Assembly (NCBI GenBank): GCA_022865445.1
Contig: JALHSX010000090.1
Location: 1 to 9,582 of the forward strand
Length of the DNA stretch: 9,582 bases
Source: Thermoplasmata archaeon
GTDB taxonomy: Archaea > Thermoplasmatota > Thermoplasmata > UBA10834
Direction of reading: 5' to 3'
A model generated the notes under the pieces. It saw only the letters and a list, made by a program, of their open reading frames with translations, was not told the origin of the DNA and searched no databases. Numbering within the stretch: the first letter of the stretch is position 1; each line of letters begins with the position of its first letter. Shown piece by piece: positions 6,511-9,582 of this stretch. Both the position numbers and the translations under genes were made by a program.

Positions 6511-8067
6511 ATGCGACAACTCTCAAGAATGGCGATTGCGGCACAGTTCGTCTTCCTGCTGGCAGTCTCATGTTCATTGACAATCATGCCAGGTCGGACC
6601 GAGGCATCCCCGAGCGAAACTCACGGCCCGATCCGCATCTTCAGCGACTCTGAATTCACAGCCGCGAAGGGCGTCCGAAGCGGTACGGGGACTGCGACCG
6701 ATCCGTACATCATAGAGGATTGGGACGTCTCTGTTGGGACTACAGACGGAATCCGCATAGAAAGCACCCTCGCGTACTTTGTCATTCGGAACGTGGCCTT
6801 TTCCGGGGCGGGCCTCTACGGATATGATGGAGTCAGCATGGCAATGGCCAGCAATGGCCGAATCGACTCCTGCACCTTTCAATGGGTTGATGTCGGAGTG
6901 AGAGGCGTTTCATGCAAGAACATCACAGTATCGTCAAGCAATGTCACGGACTGTCGAGCGGGCATGAGGTTCGACACATCGCAAGACATCGCCATCAAGG
7001 GAAATGTCGTTTCCCTATGCCAGTTTGGGGCGGGATATCAATCGTCGTACAGGTGCACAATTGCGGGGAATAGAATCGATAATTCAAGCGAAGCGGGCAT
7101 CTACCTGGAGTCGTCGACCGATGTGAACGTGAAAGCCAATGTGCTCGAGAATGGTCAAGCCGGAGTCCAATTGACGCAGTCTTCAATAGTGATCATTCAT
7201 CACAACAACATCATAAACAATACCATGCAAGGCTCCGAGCTTCAGGGTAGTGGCAACTATTGGTACGATCCCTCATCGAGTGAAGGCAACTACTGGTCAG
7301 ACTACGGTGGCCAGGACGCGGACAGCAACGGGATCGGGGACATCTCCTACGTGATTTCCACGAACCAGCAAGATCGATTTCCGCTGATGACGCGATTCTC
7401 CGACGCCCCTCCGGTTGCGGTAGTCTCCCCGACAAGACCTGCCTGCAACACGAACGATCCTCTTCTGGCCAATGCCTCACAATCCCACGATGCCTTGGAC
7501 GTGCAGAAATCGCTTGAGTTTCGATGGGACTGGAATGCAGATGGCATATGGGACACGGCCTGGGTCAGGGACACGCTGACTGCCCACAGATACACCCAGG
7601 TCGGAACATTCACAATTGCCCTGGAGGTGCAGGACAGCTGCTGCAACGTTGCGAGGACCACCGCCACGGTCATAGTGGAGGATGTTGCGCCGATCATCAA
7701 TATTCAGCAGGAAAGTGGAGCAGTCGTGCACACAAGGACTGTCACAGTCACTTGGCAATCCAGTGATGGCGGAAGCGGACTGGACAACTTCGAGGTCGTT
7801 CTAGATGGGGGCAATGCCACGATCTTCGGCAATGCAACGACGTCCGCAGAATTCTCTGGACTGCAGAATGGCAACCACACTATCACAGTCCGAGCCTTCG
7901 ACAAGGCAGGCAACAACGCTTCAGATACGATCACGTTTGCGGTCGACGCGGAGGCTGGCCTCACGTATCCGTTGTTGGTGGCAGGTGTGGGCGTTCTTGC
8001 GACTGTCATCGGTTTGGTGACCTACGTCATCTTGCGCAACAGAAAGAGAAATACAGGGAATCAATAG
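6511..8067 (+). CDS. Secreted, membrane-anchored beta-helix (NosD-like) protein with PKD and Ig-like domains
   Basis: The 518-residue protein is probably displayed on the cell surface. Residues 1-32 form a signal peptide (basic MRQLSR, hydrophobic core, likely cleavage after TEA). GTGTATDPYIIEDWDVS (58-74) is the usual lead-in of NosD-type right-handed beta-helices. Short imperfect repeats of the form G...N.I..(S/N)..AGI.L..S..V.V..N.. run to about 245. They end in GNYWSDYGGQDADSNGIGD (269-287), a hallmark of archaeal NosD-like proteins. A PKD-like domain covers about 300-391 (VAVVSP, FRWDWNADG, YTQVGTFTIALEVQD), followed by an Ig-like domain (about 403-488, ending HTITVRAFDKAGNNASDTITF). One transmembrane helix (about 495-514) precedes a basic tail, RNRKR. 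The outer face would be extracellular with a short cytosolic tail. Function is unknown; carbohydrate or surface binding is usual for such folds. No transporter or protease gene is adjacent. It ends in TAG. Confidence 0.9.
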   Translation: MRQLSRMAIAAQFVFLLAVSCSLTIMPGRTEASPSETHGPIRIFSDSEFTAAKGVRSGTGTATDPYIIEDWDVSVGTTDGIRIESTLAYFVIRNVAFSGAGLYGYDGVSMAMASNGRIDSCTFQWVDVGVRGVSCKNITVSSSNVTDCRAGMRFDTSQDIAIKGNVVSLCQFGAGYQSSYRCTIAGNRIDNSSEAGIYLESSTDVNVKANVLENGQAGVQLTQSSIVIIHHNNIINNTMQGSELQGSGNYWYDPSSSEGNYWSDYGGQDADSNGIGDISYVISTNQQDRFPLMTRFSDAPPVAVVSPTRPACNTNDPLLANASQSHDALDVQKSLEFRWDWNADGIWDTAWVRDTLTAHRYTQVGTFTIALEVQDSCCNVARTTATVIVEDVAPIINIQQESGAVVHTRTVTVTWQSSDGGSGLDNFEVVLDGGNATIFGNATTSAEFSGLQNGNHTITVRAFDKAGNNASDTITFAVDAEAGLTYPLLVAGVGVLATVIGLVTYVILRNRKRNTGNQ

Positions 8068-8115
8068 ACAACGAGGATCACACTGGAGTCATACGCGAGA
8101 ATGGTCCGCTGGACA

Positions 8116-9516
8116 TCACTTCTTGTCTGACTTCTTCGCGCCGATCAGGAACTCGATGTCGAAGATCCGCTCGACCTGTTCAGGCGTGAGTATTCGCTTC
8201 TCTATGACTAGCTCCTTCACTGACATGTTCCGTCTCAGCGCTTCCTTCGCGATCTCAGCGGACTTCATGTAGCCGATGTGCGGGTCAAGGAATGTGGCGA
8301 TGGATGGGTTCTTCTCGAGATAGCTCCTGCACTTGTCCTCGTCCGCCTCGATCCCCAGGATGCACTTGTCGATGAAGACCGGGATGTAGTTGTTGAGCAA
8401 GACTATCGATTCCAGTATGTTGTGGATCATCACGGGGTTCATCACGTTCAGTTCCATCTGACCTGCTTGGACAGCCATGGATACAGAGAGGTCGTTGCCC
8501 ATGATCTGGAAGCATATCATGTTCATGCACTCCGCCATGACAGGGTTGACCTTCCCCGGCATTATGGATGAGCCCGGTTGAGTCGCTGGCAACCTGATCT
8601 CGGCCCAGCCCGTCGTGGGACCTGAGTTCATCAGCCGAAGGTCGTTCGATATCCTGATCAGCTCGAGGGCAAGCGCCTTGAGGCCACCTGATACGGTCGA
8701 GAAATCAAGCCTGCTTTGGAGAGATTCCCTCGGATCTTCAGCTTCGATGAGGTTCAGGCCTGTGATGGCCCTCAGATGCTTCACGACCTGCGTATGGTAG
8801 TCCGGGTGAGTGTTGGCACCAGTACCGACTGCGGTTGCACCAAGGGGGACCTCTTCCAGGAGCTTCAGCTTCTCCTTGAGCTGGTCCCTACCTTTCCTGA
8901 TCGCGACCGAATATGCCATGAACTCCTGGCCGAGCGTGACAGGGAGCGCATCCATCAAGTGCGTACGACCAGACTTGAGCACTCGTTCGAACTCCATGCC
9001 CTTCTTGACGAACGCCCGTCTGAGCTTCTCGAGTTTGTCAAGCAAGTCCTGAGCGATGATGAGTATGCAGAGGCGCATCGCGGTCGGGTAGGTGTCGTTC
9101 GTCGACTGCGCCATGTTCACGTGGTCGTTAGGGTTGATCAGCTGGTACTCACCCTTCTTGTGACCCGTGAGCTCGAGCGCGCGGTTCGCGATGACCTCGT
9201 TGAGATTCATGTTGAACGACGTACCGGCGCCCGCCTGGAAGTCATCGACGACGAACTGATCATGAAGCTTGCCCGCAAGGACCTCATCGCACGCGGATAC
9301 GATCGCCTCCGCGATGTAAGGTTCGAGCCAGCCGACATCCGTGTTGGCCAGCGCGGCCGCCTTCTTGACCATCACATACGCGTTGATGAATTCAGGTCTG
9401 GGCATGATGCCGCTGACAGGGAAATTCTCCGTTGCCCTTAGCGTCTGTATGCCATAGTAGGCGTCCTCTGGCACCTCCCTTGTGCCCAGCGAATCCTTCT
9501 CGGTCCTCGTTCCCAT
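8116..9516 (-). CDS. aspA: Aspartate ammonia-lyase (aspartase)
   Basis: This 466-residue member of the fumarase/aspartase superfamily would deaminate L-aspartate to fumarate and ammonia as a cytoplasmic homotetramer. Visible motifs are DAYYGIQTLRA (18-28), GTSFNMNLNEVIANRALEL (98-116), GHKKGEYQLINPNDHVN (118-134), QSTND (137-141), SGRTHLMDA (182-190) with the substrate-binding TH pair at 185-186, and the signature GSSIMPGKVNPV (315-326) with the catalytic serine loop and K322. HKKGEY before PNDHVN, and GTSFNMN rather than the GTQSNMN of class II fumarase, favour aspartase. Length is normal. The start at 9516 has GGAGAT (9529-9524, minus strand) 7 nt upstream. A weak TATA-like CATACTAATAC lies at about 9574-9564. 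The 3' end converges on the surface-protein gene, 48 bp apart. It appears monocistronic within the window. The chance of a different lyase of the same superfamily is small. Confidence 0.94.
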   Translation of the reverse strand: MGTRTEKDSLGTREVPEDAYYGIQTLRATENFPVSGIMPRPEFINAYVMVKKAAALANTDVGWLEPYIAEAIVSACDEVLAGKLHDQFVVDDFQAGAGTSFNMNLNEVIANRALELTGHKKGEYQLINPNDHVNMAQSTNDTYPTAMRLCILIIAQDLLDKLEKLRRAFVKKGMEFERVLKSGRTHLMDALPVTLGQEFMAYSVAIRKGRDQLKEKLKLLEEVPLGATAVGTGANTHPDYHTQVVKHLRAITGLNLIEAEDPRESLQSRLDFSTVSGGLKALALELIRISNDLRLMNSGPTTGWAEIRLPATQPGSSIMPGKVNPVMAECMNMICFQIMGNDLSVSMAVQAGQMELNVMNPVMIHNILESIVLLNNYIPVFIDKCILGIEADEDKCRSYLEKNPSIATFLDPHIGYMKSAEIAKEALRRNMSVKELVIEKRILTPEQVERIFDIEFLIGAKKSDKK

Positions 9517-9582
9517 TGCCTGAATCTCCGCGCTTCAGAAGCGTGTCAGCATTTTGCTTGAGCGTATTAGTATGTTGTCCCG

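Noticed and set aside
6340..6519. 60-residue N-terminal extension of the LsrF-like protein
   Set aside because: The extension is Arg/Pro/Cys-rich and unlike the family. It spans the TATA box and the GAGGAGG site, and the conserved sequence begins exactly at MDWGM.
8716..9441. Long open frame (241 codons) antisense to aspartase
   Set aside because: It lies wholly within a gene with all aspartase motifs. Its translation has no recognisable domain and is rich in Arg, Asp and Val, as expected from the codon bias of the real gene.

Overview
The window most likely comes from an archaeon, probably a Thermoplasmata-like euryarchaeote of moderate GC content. This rests on four observations: an archaeal-type TATA box (TATAAATAT, minus strand, 6389-6397) placed correctly for a Shine-Dalgarno-led gene; at least one gene that looks leaderless; a NosD/PKD-type secreted protein with a C-terminal membrane anchor; and a small helical protein that resembles, from memory, an archaeal family of unknown function. 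Lineage is inference. No tRNA, rRNA, insertion sequence, CRISPR array or phage gene is visible, and coding density is high.

Layout. 3-1283 (+) is the C-terminal part, about 85 percent, of a non-pyrrolysine MttB-superfamily methyltransferase that runs off the left edge. It converges, with a 13-bp gap, on a minus-strand pair: a class III, GSA-aminomutase-like aminotransferase (3229-1880) followed 55 bp later by a small helical protein of unknown function (1824-1297). Two overlapping hairpins sit on the start codon of the small gene. A 219-bp divergent intergenic region separates this pair from a QueG-like double [4Fe-4S] protein (3449-4468, +). That gene converges on a second minus-strand operon: an LsrF-like class I aldolase/thiolase (6339-5548), then a zinc-dependent medium-chain dehydrogenase (5524-4499). 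A 171-bp divergent region leads to a secreted, membrane-anchored beta-helix/PKD protein (6511-8067, +). Finally, aspartate ammonia-lyase (9516-8116, -) converges on that gene.

Functional reading. The left part carries two proteins whose families depend on corrinoids, the MttB-like methyltransferase and the QueG-like protein, with a PLP enzyme between them. This is compatible with use of quaternary or methylated amines, but no corrinoid protein, methylcobamide:acceptor methyltransferase or reductive activator is in view. The LsrF-like/dehydrogenase pair is a credible two-gene carbohydrate or polyol module, found without the rest of an AI-2 lsr operon. Aspartase supplies fumarate and ammonia from aspartate. 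Three of eight genes end in TAG, which argues against extensive pyrrolysine decoding.

I do not see a clear defence, mobile or otherwise wholly new system. The most interesting points are the QueG-like protein that seems to lack the usual catalytic aspartate motif, the orphan LsrF/dehydrogenase operon, the atypical HemL-like enzyme, and the hairpin pair over a start codon.
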